64,000 nt of DNA, taken from positions 1-64,000 of the forward strand of contig JAJPJB010000024.1 in assembly GCA_021324465.1 (NCBI GenBank), given 5' to 3'. The position numbers were made by a program, and so were the translations under genes. Below, piece by piece: positions 1-10,381 of the stretch (within the stretch, counting starts at the first letter, position 1; each line of letters starts with the position of its first letter). The notes beneath the pieces are model-generated. The model was not told the DNA's origin and did no database searches. It saw nothing but the letters and a program-made list of their open reading frames with translations. Origin of the DNA: Hyphomicrobiaceae bacterium (GTDB taxonomy: Bacteria > Pseudomonadota > Alphaproteobacteria > Rhizobiales > Xanthobacteraceae).

Positions 1-51
1 AGCACGGCAGGTTGGAAATTTGCGTCTGTCGGCGTTCCGCTTCCTTTGCGT

Positions 52-118
52 TTGTTTGTCATTGCCAAGCGTCGGCGAAGCCATCCGGTGCCGCGGTGAG
101 CCTAGCTCCGCGCAATGA
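52..118. repeat. Degenerate dispersed palindromic repeat
   Basis: The left arm contains TGTCATTGCC...GAAGCCATCC and the right arm ends in CGCGCAATGACG, so the ends are inverted (TCATTGC versus GCAATGA). A better preserved relative of the same type lies at 5504-5583. Such units are scattered between genes in Bradyrhizobium-like genomes. The arms here are eroded. Confidence 0.5.
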
Positions 119-429
119 CGAGACCGCGACGTGGGCATCGGCGCAACCTGAAACGAAGGCCCCACCCCTTGTTTCTCCTTGCGCCGCCTGCTTCGCGCCT
201 TCAGGTCACCGGCGTCACACCACCACGCGCGCGCCAAGGCGCGGCGCGGGAACGCGAGCGCATGCTCTGCGCTCCCCCGGGGCGCGCAAGTGGAGCGTTG
301 GGGCGAGCGCAGCCGGTCAGAAGCGCAATCGGATGTGGCAGGATGAATGGAACCGAGACGGCGGCTTTGTTCTCGCTTATGATGGTCGGGAACGGGCCCA
401 TCAGTGGGGCTGGGTGAGGGAGTAAGCAA
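119..429. other. Upstream region of the DUF992 gene, no gene seen
   Basis: Reading frames here are arginine/alanine-rich and do not resemble proteins. The last bases (GAGGGAG about 12 nt before the ATG at 430) form the ribosome binding site of the next gene. I see no confident promoter. Confidence 0.5.
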
Positions 430-924
430 ATGTTCGATAAGGCTTTTCAAGCCAATTTCGCAAAGGCCGCGCTGGCCGCGGCCGTGACCGCGGCAGTCAT
501 CGCGCTGCCGGTCAAAGCGCAGCCACGCCGTGTGCAGGTCGGTCAGCTCGCCTGCTCGATTTCGGCCGGCGTCGGCCTTGTCGTCGGCTCGCAGCGCAAT
601 GTCGCCTGCAATTTCCTGCCCGATGGCGGACCGCCCGAGGCGTATACCGGGACAATCACCAAAGTCGGCCTGGACGTCGGCTTCACCACCGGTGGCGCGA
701 TGGTCTGGGGCGTGTTCGCCGACACCAATCGCTATGCCGGCATGTTGGCGGGAACCTATGTCGGCGCGCAGGCTGAAGCGACGGTCGCCGCAGGTCTCGG
801 CGCCAATGTGCTGGTTGGCGGCTCGAACCGCTCGATCGCGCTGCAGCCGCTGTCGGTCCAAGGTCAGACCGGGCTGAATGTCGCCGCGGGCGTCGGTGCG
901 CTGGAATTGAAATACGCGCAGTAG
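430..924 (+). CDS. DUF992 family exported protein
   Basis: This 164-residue protein has an N-terminal signal peptide (hydrophobic stretch about residues 12-28, probable cut after VKA) and then one DUF992 domain. Typical features are an early QLACSISAG stretch, two cysteines (in LACSIS and VACNFLP) that could form a disulphide, and many glycine-rich beta strands. DUF992 proteins are small periplasmic proteins common in Rhizobiales and have no established function. The ATG at 430 follows a GAGGGAG ribosome binding site. The gene stands alone, with about 325 bases before the EF-G-like gene. Confidence 0.85.
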   Translation: MFDKAFQANFAKAALAAAVTAAVIALPVKAQPRRVQVGQLACSISAGVGLVVGSQRNVACNFLPDGGPPEAYTGTITKVGLDVGFTTGGAMVWGVFADTNRYAGMLAGTYVGAQAEATVAAGLGANVLVGGSNRSIALQPLSVQGQTGLNVAAGVGALELKYAQ

Positions 925-1249
925 GTTTCGACGACGAATTGCGTCGGCTTGTCAGTCAAGGGATTTGGCTACCGCTTTGCAGGAGCCAGCCGCCTTAGAT
1001 GGCACGGCTGGAGCGCGGCACGATTGACCGTGCGTGTTAAGGTGACTTGCGCCAGTTGAGCCGTTCCCGAGTCATGCCGATCGCGTGCCGTCTGTGCGCA
1101 CGGACGTTACGAAAAAAATTCGGCGCTTGGCTGCGACTTATATCGCCAGCCCCTTGACCGCCCCGGGCGGCCCCTGAAACGATAGCGATACAATCTGCGG
1201 GCCGCGATCAACGACGGGCTCACTGGGGAGGCTGTTGCGGGAGGCTTGA
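925..1249. other. Intergenic region upstream of the EF-G-like gene
   Basis: No coding frame is convincing. A short GC-rich palindrome (CCGCCC-C-GGGCGG, near 1158-1170) and a strong ribosome binding site (GGGAGG, about 6 nt before the ATG at 1250) can be seen. The promoter was not identified. Confidence 0.5.
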
Positions 1250-3304
1250 ATGGCAACAAACGGCAACGGCGCGCGCGCGGGCGGTCCTCGCTGCGTTGCA
1301 TTGGTCGGTCCATTCCAGAGCGGCAAGACCACGCTGCTAGAAGCGATCCTCGCCCGCACCGGCATCATCCCGCGCCAAGGCACCGTCGAAGCCGGCAATA
1401 CGGTGGGCGATGCCACCAAGGAAGCGCGCCATCACAAGATGAGCGTCGAGCTTTCCGTCGCTACCACGAATTTCATGGGCGACATTTACACCTTTCTCGA
1501 TTGTCCGGGCTCGGTCGAATTCGTCCATGACATGCGCGCAGTGCTGCCGGCGATCGACGCCGCCGTCGTCGTCTGCGAAATGGACGAGAAGAAGATCCCA
1601 CAGCTGCAGCTCATCCTGCGCGAGCTCGAAGACCACCAAGTGCCGCGCATCCTGTTCGTCAACAAGATCGACAAGGCCGATGCCGGCGTGCATGACGTAC
1701 TCAAACTGCTGCAGCCGGCGTCGCGGACCAAACTGATCCTGCGGCAGATCCCGACATTTTCCGGCGACATTATTTCGGGCTTTGTCGATCTCGCCCTCGA
1801 GCGCGCCTTTGTCTACAAGGAGCACGCGCCGTCCGAAGTCGTGCCGCTGGAAGGCGACCTCGCCGACCGGGAAAAGACCGCGCGTTTCTCGATGCTGGAG
1901 ACGCTCGCCGATCATGACGACGAGCTGATGGAGCAGTTGCTGGAAGACATTCAGCCGCCGCGCGACAAGGTGTTCGACGACCTCACCCGCGAGTTACGCG
2001 AAGGTCATGTCTGTCCGGTGCTGATGGGCACGGCAACGCGCGCCAATGGCGTGCTGCGGCTGTTGAAGGCGCTGCGCCATGAATCGCCCGGCGTCGCCGA
2101 GACCGCGAAGCGGCTCGGCGTGAAACCCGGCGCTGACGCGGTCGCCTACGTGCTCAAGACGCAGAACACGACGCATGGCGGCAAGATGTCGATCGTGCGC
2201 ATGCTCGCCGGCCAGGCCGGCGACGGCACCACATTATTCTCGGGCGACAGCGAGGTCGGCCGCGTCGCCGGTGTGTTCAAGCTCGTCGGCCAGAACACCG
2301 AAAAGCGCGGCGCGGCGGCGGTCGGCGAAACGGTCGCCTTCGCCAAGCTCGATAAGGCCAGGACCGGCGATACCCTCTGCGCCGGCAAGCAGGCGCATCC
2401 GGCGCTCACCAAGGTCGAGCCCTATCCGCCGGTGCTGGCGATCGCGATCTCCGCCAAGGAGCGCAAAGACGACGTCAAGCTCGGCCAGGCGCTGACCAAG
2501 CTGGTCGAGGAAGATCCGTCGATCACCGTGGTGCATAATCCGGAAGCGCACGAAGTGGTGCTGTGGGGCCAGGGCGAAATGCATCTGCGCGTCGCCACCG
2601 AGCGGCTGAGCGACCGTTACGGGGTAGCGATCGAGCGGCGCACCCCGAGCGTCGGCTATCGCGAGACCATCCGCAAATCCATTACCCAGCGCGGCCGCTA
2701 CAAGAAGCAATCCGGAGGTCACGGCCAGTACGGGGATGTTGTGCTCGAGATCAAGCCGATGCCGCGCGGCTCGGGATTTTCCTTCGAGGATCGGATCACG
2801 GGCGGCGTGGTGCCGCGCAATTACATTCCCTCCGTCGAGGAAGGCGTCATCGACGCGCTTAATCACGGCCCGCTCGGCTTTCCCGTGGTCGATCTGCATG
2901 TGGCGCTGATCGATGGATCGTATCACACTGTCGATTCCTCGGATCAGGCCTTCCGCACCGCCGGGCGCATCGGCATTACCGAAGCCTTGCCGCAATGCCA
3001 GCCGGTGCTGCTCGAGCCGATCCATCTGGTCGAGATCGTCTGTCCGAGCGATGCCACCGCCAAGATCAATGCGCTGATGTCGAGCCGCCGCGGCCAAATC
3101 CTGGGCTTCGACACCCGGGATGGCTGGGACGGCTGGGACGTGGTGCGCGCCAAAATGCCGGAGGCCGAGATCGGCGACCTGATCGTGGAGATCCGCTCCG
3201 CCACAGCCGGCGCCGGCACGTTCACCTTCAAATTCGATCACATGGCTGAACTGACCGGCCGCACCGCCGATCAGATCATCGCCGCGCGCAGGGCGGCGGA
3301 GTGA
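1250..3304 (+). CDS. Elongation factor G-like GTPase (divergent EF-G paralogue)
   Basis: This 684-residue protein has the full EF-G layout: a G domain with a P-loop (GPFQSGKT, residues 20-27), a G3 motif written DCPGS (about 84-88) and a G4 motif NKID (about 138-141), followed by domains II-V. Two features differ from translocating EF-G. The P-loop lacks the usual AHxDAGKTT form, and the switch I motif RGITI is missing, with that stretch reading EARHHKMSVEL. It belongs with the EF-G-like paralogues found beside a canonical fusA in many alphaproteobacteria. The canonical fusA normally lies in the str operon, which is absent here. The role is probably accessory (ribosome recycling, rescue or stress) rather than main translocation; this is inferred. 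Confidence 0.85.
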   Translation: MATNGNGARAGGPRCVALVGPFQSGKTTLLEAILARTGIIPRQGTVEAGNTVGDATKEARHHKMSVELSVATTNFMGDIYTFLDCPGSVEFVHDMRAVLPAIDAAVVVCEMDEKKIPQLQLILRELEDHQVPRILFVNKIDKADAGVHDVLKLLQPASRTKLILRQIPTFSGDIISGFVDLALERAFVYKEHAPSEVVPLEGDLADREKTARFSMLETLADHDDELMEQLLEDIQPPRDKVFDDLTRELREGHVCPVLMGTATRANGVLRLLKALRHESPGVAETAKRLGVKPGADAVAYVLKTQNTTHGGKMSIVRMLAGQAGDGTTLFSGDSEVGRVAGVFKLVGQNTEKRGAAAVGETVAFAKLDKARTGDTLCAGKQAHPALTKVEPYPPVLAIAISAKERKDDVKLGQALTKLVEEDPSITVVHNPEAHEVVLWGQGEMHLRVATERLSDRYGVAIERRTPSVGYRETIRKSITQRGRYKKQSGGHGQYGDVVLEIKPMPRGSGFSFEDRITGGVVPRNYIPSVEEGVIDALNHGPLGFPVVDLHVALIDGSYHTVDSSDQAFRTAGRIGITEALPQCQPVLLEPIHLVEIVCPSDATAKINALMSSRRGQILGFDTRDGWDGWDVVRAKMPEAEIGDLIVEIRSATAGAGTFTFKFDHMAELTGRTADQIIAARRAAE

Positions 3305-3308
3305 TATT

Positions 3309-3334
3309 TTCCTGCCCCGCGACAGCGGGGAAGG
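3309..3334 (+). terminator. Hairpin just after the EF-G-like gene
   Basis: CCCCGC-GACA-GCGGGG (3315-3330) forms a 6-bp stem with a tetraloop, and flanking TTCC/GGAA could extend it across a bulge. It starts 10 bases after the stop codon. No T-run follows, so it is a terminator candidate only. Confidence 0.4.
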
Positions 3335-3709
3335 ATGGCCACCTGCGGCGCACCATGGCCAATGCGGTCACGCCGGTCCGGGAAGGCAACGAGACCGGGG
3401 TGGTCGCGAGCGGCGGCGTGCGGCGAGGCGTGGCTATCAGCTTTGCTTCGCTATTCGGCACGCTGGCGTCGTCGTTCTGGCTCCATTCGCCATCACCGTG
3501 GATCAGGCCGCGGCGCCGCATTCCGGTCTCGCCTCCATGTTCCGCGACGATGGCGTGCTCGTGTTTGCGCTGATGACCCTCTCCGCGATCGTCAGCTGTA
3601 ACCGTTTTCGAGGCAGTGTCGGCGCGCATAGCGGCCATTACGAATAGCGCAGCATGCGGCCGAGGCATCGAGCTACTGGCCGTTTCGGGCCTCAACGCAG
3701 GAGTACCGG
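3335..3709. other. Intergenic region before fumC, no supported gene
   Basis: It contains degenerate CATTCGCCAT / CGAATAGCG words that resemble the short repeat at 8010-8112. Several small open frames exist, but none has protein-like composition joined to a ribosome binding site. A GGAG motif at 3699-3702 precedes the fumC ATG at 3710. Confidence 0.45.
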
Positions 3710-5116
3710 ATGAGCGAATTTCGCATCGAGACTGACAGCCTGGGCGAAGTGCGCGTTCCTGCCGACAAGCTGTGGGGCGCGCAGACCCAGCGCTCGCTCG
3801 AATATTTCAGCATCGGCAGGGACCTGATGCCGCGCGAAATGATTACCGCCTATGCCATCCTGAAAAAGGCGGCGGCCAATGCCAACCACGCCAGCGGCCG
3901 GCTGGACGAACAGATCCGCGGGCTGATCGCGCAAGTCTGCGACGAGATTTTGGCGGGTCGGCATCATGACATGTTCCCGTTGCATGTGTGGATGACCGGC
4001 AGCGGCACGCAATTCAACATGAACGTCAACGAAGTGATCGCAAACCGCTGCTGCCAGCTTGCCGGCACGCCGCTCGGCAGCAAGCGGCCGGTGCATCCGA
4101 ACGATCACGTCAATATGTCGCAATCCTCGAACGACAACTTTCCTTCGGCGATGTACATCGCCTGCGTGATCGGCGTGAAGCGGCGGCTGATTCCGGCGGT
4201 GCAGGCGCTGCACGACTCGATCGCCGCCAAGGCGGCCGCATGGGCTGACATCGTCAAGATCGGCCGCACCCATATGCAGGACGCCACCCCGCTGACGCTG
4301 GGCCAGGAATGGTCGGGCTATGCCGGCATGCTCGCTGATGGTCTTGCTCGCCTCGAGGACTCGCTTGCGCATGCCTATCGACTGGCGCTCGGCGGCACCG
4401 CGGTCGGCACCGGGATCAACGCAGCGCCGGGTTTCGCGGAAGCCGCCGCGGCGGAGATCGCCCGCTTGACCGGTCTGCCGTTCGTCACCGCGCCCAACAA
4501 GTTTACGGTGCAAGGCGCGCATGACGCGCTGGTGCAGCTCTCGGGCACGCTGCGCACGCTCGCCGGCTCGCTTTACAAGATCGGCAACGACATTCGCCTG
4601 CTGTCCTGCGGCCCGCGCGCGGGCTTCTACGAGTTGCTGCTGCCGGAAAACGAGCCGGGGTCTTCCATCATGCCGGGCAAGGTCAATCCGACACAATGTG
4701 AAGCGCTGACCATGATCGCCGTGCAGGTCATGGCCAACGATGTCGCGGTCGGTTTCGGCGGCGCCGGCGGCTATCTGGAAATGAACGTCTACAAGCCGCT
4801 GATGATTCACAACATCATGCACTCGATCGCGATCATGGCCGACGGCTGCACGAATTTCCGCAAATTTTTGATCGAAGGCACCATGCCCAATCGCAAGAAG
4901 ATCAAGGAGGACGTGGAACGCTTGCTGATGCTGGTGACCGCCCTGGCGCCGGTGATCGGCTACGACAAGGCGGCCAAGATCGCGCATTACGCGATGGAGC
5001 ATGATCTCACGTTGCGGCAGGCGGCCCTGCAGCTCGGCTTCGTCACCGCGGCCGAGTTCGACCGCATCGTCGATCCGGCCAAGATGGTCGGACCCTATGT
5101 GGCCGGCAAGCGCTAG
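3710..5116 (+). CDS. fumC: Class II fumarate hydratase
   Basis: FumC reversibly hydrates fumarate to L-malate in the TCA cycle. It is a soluble, oxygen-stable, metal-free homotetramer. The 468-residue length is typical. Visible features are the N-terminal [10 protein letters not shown] start, the [14 protein letters not shown] segment near residue 105, [20 protein letters not shown], and the family signature [10 protein letters not shown] near residues 318-327 that carries the catalytic serine loop. The start follows a GGAGTACCGG ribosome binding site. A class I iron-sulphur fumarase is encoded at 46687-48363, so this strain has both types. Confidence 0.97.
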   Translation: MSEFRIETDSLGEVRVPADKLWGAQTQRSLEYFSIGRDLMPREMITAYAILKKAAANANHASGRLDEQIRGLIAQVCDEILAGRHHDMFPLHVWMTGSGTQFNMNVNEVIANRCCQLAGTPLGSKRPVHPNDHVNMSQSSNDNFPSAMYIACVIGVKRRLIPAVQALHDSIAAKAAAWADIVKIGRTHMQDATPLTLGQEWSGYAGMLADGLARLEDSLAHAYRLALGGTAVGTGINAAPGFAEAAAAEIARLTGLPFVTAPNKFTVQGAHDALVQLSGTLRTLAGSLYKIGNDIRLLSCGPRAGFYELLLPENEPGSSIMPGKVNPTQCEALTMIAVQVMANDVAVGFGGAGGYLEMNVYKPLMIHNIMHSIAIMADGCTNFRKFLIEGTMPNRKKIKEDVERLLMLVTALAPVIGYDKAAKIAHYAMEHDLTLRQAALQLGFVTAAEFDRIVDPAKMVGPYVAGKR

Positions 5117-5193
5117 CCAAGCGGCATTGACGCTGCCGCCGATCCCGGTCTTTGCTGCATGCGCTGTGCAAGACAGAGTGGAGAAAGCCATCA

Positions 5194-5496
5194 ATGCCTG
5201 CTTATTGGGTCGCGCGCTCGAAAATCAACGATCCGGTCGAATACAAGAAATACACCGACCGTGTGCCGGCCATCATCGCCAAATTCGGCGGCAAAGTTCT
5301 GGCGCGCGGCGGCCGCTATCAGATCATGGAAGGGCCGGATAAGTTTCACCGCTTCGTGGTGATCGAGTTTCCCACCTTCGAGCAGGGCGTCGCCTGCTTT
5401 ACCTCGAAGGAATACAATGAAGCGGCGGCATTCCGCAGGAGCGGCGCCGGCGAGGTCGAGACCATCATGGTCGACGGCGGCGACGCGACGAGATGA
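5194..5496 (+). CDS. DUF1330 family protein
   Basis: This small 100-residue protein folds as a ferredoxin-like alpha/beta-barrel half (DUF1330, related to dimeric alpha/beta barrel families). It begins MPAYWVARSKINDP and has the usual YxKYTDRVPAIIAKFGGKVLARGG core and the VVIEFPTFEQ strand. An upstream in-frame ATG at 5152 would add 14 atypical residues. The ATG at 5194 is preferred because the DUF starts there and GTGGAGAAAG lies just upstream. The substrate is unknown. It follows fumC by 77 bases on the same strand and may be co-transcribed. Confidence 0.88.
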   Translation: MPAYWVARSKINDPVEYKKYTDRVPAIIAKFGGKVLARGGRYQIMEGPDKFHRFVVIEFPTFEQGVACFTSKEYNEAAAFRRSGAGEVETIMVDGGDATR

Positions 5497-5503
5497 TTCC
5501 ACA

Positions 5504-5583
5504 TGTCATTGCGGGAGTGAAGCAACGAACCAATCCAGAAACGGCGCCGCCGACTTGGATTGCTTCGCTTCGCTCGCGATGGC
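5504..5583. repeat. Dispersed imperfect palindrome
   Basis: The left arm (TGTCATTGCGGGAGTGAAGC...CAATCCAG) and right arm (TTGGATTGCTTCGCTTCGCTCGC) are reverse complements with a few mismatches, making an arm-loop-arm unit of about 80 bases. It lies between the convergent DUF1330 and Bug genes, where it could also act as a bidirectional terminator. Confidence 0.75.
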
Positions 5584-5586
5584 GCT

Positions 5587-6567
5587 TCAGCCCGCCGTGA
5601 TATTGGCGAACTTGATCACTTTGCCCCATTTGACGATCTCGTTCGCGATCAGTTTTCCGAAATCGGCCGGCGTGGTCGGCATCGGAATGCCGCCGAGATC
5701 GGCAAGCCGGCCAGCGATCCTGGGATCGGCGAGGCCGGCATTCAGTTCGGCATTGAGCCTGTTGATGATATCCGCCGGCGTATCCTTCGGTGCCGCGAGG
5801 CCCTGCCAGGCAAACGCCTCATAGCCTGGGACGAAATCGGCCACCGGCGGCAAGTCGGGTAGAGTGGCCAAGCGCTCCGAACTGGTGACGGCGAGGCCGC
5901 GCAATTCGCCGCTGCGGATATGATTGAGCGACAGCAGGATCAGATCGAACATCACCTGATCCTGTCCGGCAAGCATATCGGTGACGGCGGGCGCGTCGCC
6001 GCGATAGGGCACGTGCAGCATGTTGACGCCGGTGAGCATGTTGAACAGTTCGCCGGCCAGATGCGGCGTCGAGCCGACGCCGCCCGAGGCCATGTTGATC
6101 TGGCCCGGATGCGCTTTGGCATAATCGATCAGTTCGGGCACGGTCTTTACGGGCAGGGAAGGATGCACCTCCAAAATCAGCGGATTCCGGTCGATGCCGC
6201 CGATCGGCGCCAGGTCGCGGGTGAAATTGAAGCTGAGATTGGGATTGAGCATCCCGCTGATGACATTCGGATTGGCGAGCAGCAGCAGCGTGTAGCCGTC
6301 CGGCGCGGCGTTGACGACCGTCTCGGCGGCGATCTGCTGTCCCTGCGAGCCTTTGTTCTCGACCACGAAGGACTGGCCGAGCCGCTCCGACAGCATTTGG
6401 CCGGCCAGCCGCGCGATGATATCGGCGGCGCCGCCTGGCGGAAAGCCGACCAGAAGGCGGATCGGTCGCGACGGATAGGCGGCGGCGCCGGCGCGGCGGA
6501 GCACGGCCGGCAACGCTGCCGCGCCGACTGCGAGCTTGAGAAATCGACGCCGTTGAAGTTTCGGCAT
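5587..6567 (-). CDS. Bug-family (TctC) tripartite tricarboxylate transporter binding protein
   Basis: This is a periplasmic solute-binding protein of 326 residues. It starts MPKLQRRRFLKLAVGAA, a twin-arginine-like signal (RRRFLKL), followed by the family core YPSRPIRLLVGFPPGGAADIIAR, the ligand-loop VENKGSQGQQIAAETV, and the conserved NYAKAHPGQINMAS-type and HVPYRGDAPAVTDMLAGQ segments. Bug proteins bind organic acids such as dicarboxylates, nicotinate or aromatic acids. The ligand cannot be read from sequence. No TctA/TctB membrane genes lie nearby, so it is an orphan, as many Bug proteins are. The long upstream in-frame extension overlaps flbD and is rejected. Confidence 0.9.
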   Translation of the reverse strand: MPKLQRRRFLKLAVGAAALPAVLRRAGAAAYPSRPIRLLVGFPPGGAADIIARLAGQMLSERLGQSFVVENKGSQGQQIAAETVVNAAPDGYTLLLLANPNVISGMLNPNLSFNFTRDLAPIGGIDRNPLILEVHPSLPVKTVPELIDYAKAHPGQINMASGGVGSTPHLAGELFNMLTGVNMLHVPYRGDAPAVTDMLAGQDQVMFDLILLSLNHIRSGELRGLAVTSSERLATLPDLPPVADFVPGYEAFAWQGLAAPKDTPADIINRLNAELNAGLADPRIAGRLADLGGIPMPTTPADFGKLIANEIVKWGKVIKFANITAG

Positions 6568-6620
6568 GCCTGCCTCGCGACGGCGCAGCTTACAATGCAG
6601 CGTCAACCCGCAAAAGCGGC

Positions 6621-7991
<1,371 letters not shown>

Positions 7992-8009
7992 GGTGTTGAT
8001 CCTTGTGAG

Positions 8010-8112
8010 CCGATGCGGCGAATAGCGAATGGCCAATAGGGAATAGCGCGATGGAGACCAGCAAAGCGCGGGTGGCTAAACTCCATTCGCCGTTCGTTAC
8101 TGGCGATTCGCC
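8010..8112. repeat. Short inverted repeat between fliN and flbD
   Basis: The left part (CGGCGAATAGCGAATGG...) and right part (CCATTCGCCGTTCG...GGCGATTCGCCG) are inverted imperfect copies. The unit sits in the 136-base gap between fliN and flbD and could modulate read-through to flbD. Fragments with the same words occur near 3470-3650. Confidence 0.55.
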
Positions 8113-8127
8113 GCTCTTCGTCCATCG

Positions 8128-8472
8128 CTATCTCTCCGCCTTGATGATTTCCGTCATGGTCACGCCAAGCTTCTCCTCGACCAGGACGACCTCGCCGCGG
8201 GCTACCAGGCGATTGTTGACATAGATGTCGATTGCTTCGCCGACCTTGCGGTCGAGCTCGAGCACAGTGCCTGGTCCGAGCTTGAGCAGATCACCGATAT
8301 CCATGCGCGCCCGTCCGAGCACGGCCGAGACCTGCACCGGAACGTCGAACACGGCTTCGAGATCGGCGGCGACGCGCGACACCGGACCATCCGGCTCTGC
8401 GATCGGCGGCGCTTCCACCTGCGCCTCGCCGCCTTCGAGGTTCGGCAGCGGAACCTTCGGTTCGTCAGCCAT
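8128..8472 (-). CDS. fliN: Flagellar motor switch protein FliN
   Basis: This is a 114-residue C-ring component. The first 35 residues are an acidic, proline-rich tail. The rest is a SpoA (FliMN C-terminal) domain with the typical VPVQVSAVLGRARMDIGDLL start, LGPGTVLELDRKVGEAIDIYVN and the LVARGEVVLVEEKLGVTMTEI end. FliN builds the lower C-ring with FliG and FliM and docks the FliH export complex. Its start overlaps the end of fliH by 8 bases, which suggests translational coupling. Confidence 0.95.
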   Translation of the reverse strand: MADEPKVPLPNLEGGEAQVEAPPIAEPDGPVSRVAADLEAVFDVPVQVSAVLGRARMDIGDLLKLGPGTVLELDRKVGEAIDIYVNNRLVARGEVVLVEEKLGVTMTEIIKAER

Positions 8473-9238
8473 TCTGCGGTCTCCTGAACTCGTCGTCGCT
8501 GGTCATGAGCAGTTCGTGAGCGCTGGCGCGCGGCTTCGGCGGGTCCGCTTGCCGCGGTGCGGCGGGTGCCATTTCCGGCGGCGTCGGCGCGCCGGGGCGC
8601 GCCTCGCCGCCGGTGAGATTGCGTCGGGCGCTGATGTAGCCGTTGACGGCTTCGCCGATTGCCTGGTCGGTGGCGGCCGCATCGCGGTTGATGCCGCCGT
8701 CGGCCCATTCGATGCGGCAATCGCCTGGCGCGATGTCGGGCTCGGCGAGCACGACCAGGCGCCCCTCGAAACTGCGGGCGCGGGCGATCTCGTCGAGCCT
8801 TTCCTTAGCGGTGGCGTAGAGCGCGTCATTGACGCGCACGACGATATGCGGCGAGGCGATGAGCTGGTGAAAGCACTCGCTCGCCAGCGCGGCAATTTCG
8901 GCGAACGGCTCGCGTGCGATCAAGGTCGGTGCAAGTTTCCGCGCCACCGCAACCGCGACCTCGACTGCCTCGCATTCAAGCCGCTGCTCGATCGCGGCGA
9001 GCGCGACGCTGGCGGCGGCGATGCTCGCAGCGATGCCTTCGAGCGTGGCCGCGACCCGGCGATTGGCTTCGACTTCGGCGTCGCTCTGCGCCTGCGCATA
9101 GCCGCGGCGAAAGCCCGCGGCTTCGGCTTCGGCGCGCTTCTCGTTGTGCTCGGCGAGCGTGATCATCGGCTCAACCGGCTTGCGCGGTCCGCCGGCGAAA
9201 TCGGTATCGAACATGAATTTCTTGCTTGGCGCCGTCAT
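8465..9238 (-). CDS. fliH: FliH-like flagellar export protein (FlbE)
   Basis: This 257-residue protein lies in the position of flbE/fliH in the Caulobacter fliF operon. The N-terminus (KKFMFDTDFAGG) is conserved in alphaproteobacterial FliH/FlbE. The middle is an alanine/glutamate-rich helix with the spaced ALxAIEQRLECEAVEVAVAVARKLAP pattern of FliH, and the C-terminal part gives the VSxEPDIAPGDCRIEWADGG motif of the FliH/YscL family. FliH binds the FliI ATPase and tethers it to the C-ring. fliI is not in this window. The alanine-rich tail after about residue 205 is low complexity. Confidence 0.88.
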   Translation of the reverse strand: MTAPSKKFMFDTDFAGGPRKPVEPMITLAEHNEKRAEAEAAGFRRGYAQAQSDAEVEANRRVAATLEGIAASIAAASVALAAIEQRLECEAVEVAVAVARKLAPTLIAREPFAEIAALASECFHQLIASPHIVVRVNDALYATAKERLDEIARARSFEGRLVVLAEPDIAPGDCRIEWADGGINRDAAATDQAIGEAVNGYISARRNLTGGEARPGAPTPPEMAPAAPRQADPPKPRASAHELLMTSDDEFRRPQNG

Positions 9239-9248
9239 CCGTATCGCC

Positions 9249-10361
9249 TCAATAGATCAGCTCTTCTTCGCCACGCGATTTCGAGATCACGATTTCGCCC
9301 TTGGCGGCGAGATCCTTGGCGAGGTTGACGAGGAGACCTTGTGCTTCGTCGACATCGCGCAGCCGCACCGGACCCATCGCCTGCATGTCGTCGAGCAGCA
9401 TTTTGGCGGCGCGCGTCGACATGTTGCTGAGGAAGAACTGCCGCACCGGCTCGGCAGCGCCCTTGAGCGCGACCGCGAGCTTGTCCTTCTCGACATGGCG
9501 CATCAGTGTCTGCGCCGACCCGGTATCGAGCTTGGTCAAGTCGTCGAAGGTGAACATCAGCGTCTTGATGCGCTCGGCGCTCTCGCGATTTTCCTCCTCA
9601 AGCGCGGTCAGGAAGCGTGTTTCGGTCTGGCGGTCGAAATAGTTGAAGATCTCGGCCATCACTTCGTGTGCATCGCGGCGGCGGGTCTGCGACAGGTTCG
9701 ACATGAACTCGGTGCGCAGCGTCATCTCGACGCGTTCCAGCACTTCCTTCTGCACCGCCTCCATACGCAGCATGCGGTTAACGACATCGAGCGCGAGCTC
9801 TTCGGGCAGGATCGCCAGCACCCGTGCCGCATGTTCGGCGCCGATCTTGGACAGCACCACGGCCACGGTCTGCGGATATTCGTTCTTGAGATAGTTGGCG
9901 AGAACCTCCTCCTGCACGTTGGAGAGCTTTTCCCACATATTGCGGCCGGCCGGTCCGCGGATTTCCTCCATGATATTGCCGACCCGCTCCGGCGGCAGAT
10001 ATTGATGCAGCAATCGCTCGGTCGCCTCGTAATTGCCCAGGATGGCGCCCGAAGCCGACATGCGCGAGACGAATTCGAGCAGCAGATTCTCGACCAGAGC
10101 CGCCTCGATCGTGCCGATGGTCGACATCACCACCGAAATCTGCCGCAGCTCGTCGTCGTCGAGCATGTTCCAGACTTTGGCGCCGTGGCCTTCGCCCAGC
10201 GCCAGCATGAGTACCGCGGCCCGTTCCGGTCCGGTCAGCTGACGCTTTGACGGGCCTTCCGGCAAATTGCTGGCAAGCTGCGCCAGCACGCCGGCAAGCT
10301 CCTGCTGCGCAGCTTCGTTCGGTTGCCTCTGGTTGGGGTTATGGGTCGTGATGCTTGCCAT
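9249..10361 (-). CDS. fliG: Flagellar motor switch protein FliG
   Basis: This 370-residue rotor protein contains the N-terminal domain that binds FliF ([26 protein letters not shown]), the ARM-like middle domain ([28 protein letters not shown], the EHPQT-type motif) and the C-terminal torque domain ([31 protein letters not shown], whose charged residues interact with MotA). It ends [23 protein letters not shown], typical of the family. The first 35 residues form a glutamine/asparagine-rich extension. It is spaced 20 bases from fliF and 10 bases from fliH, so all are one operon. Confidence 0.97.
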   Translation of the reverse strand: MASITTHNPNQRQPNEAAQQELAGVLAQLASNLPEGPSKRQLTGPERAAVLMLALGEGHGAKVWNMLDDDELRQISVVMSTIGTIEAALVENLLLEFVSRMSASGAILGNYEATERLLHQYLPPERVGNIMEEIRGPAGRNMWEKLSNVQEEVLANYLKNEYPQTVAVVLSKIGAEHAARVLAILPEELALDVVNRMLRMEAVQKEVLERVEMTLRTEFMSNLSQTRRRDAHEVMAEIFNYFDRQTETRFLTALEEENRESAERIKTLMFTFDDLTKLDTGSAQTLMRHVEKDKLAVALKGAAEPVRQFFLSNMSTRAAKMLLDDMQAMGPVRLRDVDEAQGLLVNLAKDLAAKGEIVISKSRGEEELIY

Positions 10362-10381
10362 GCTTGCGAACAGGAATGCGA

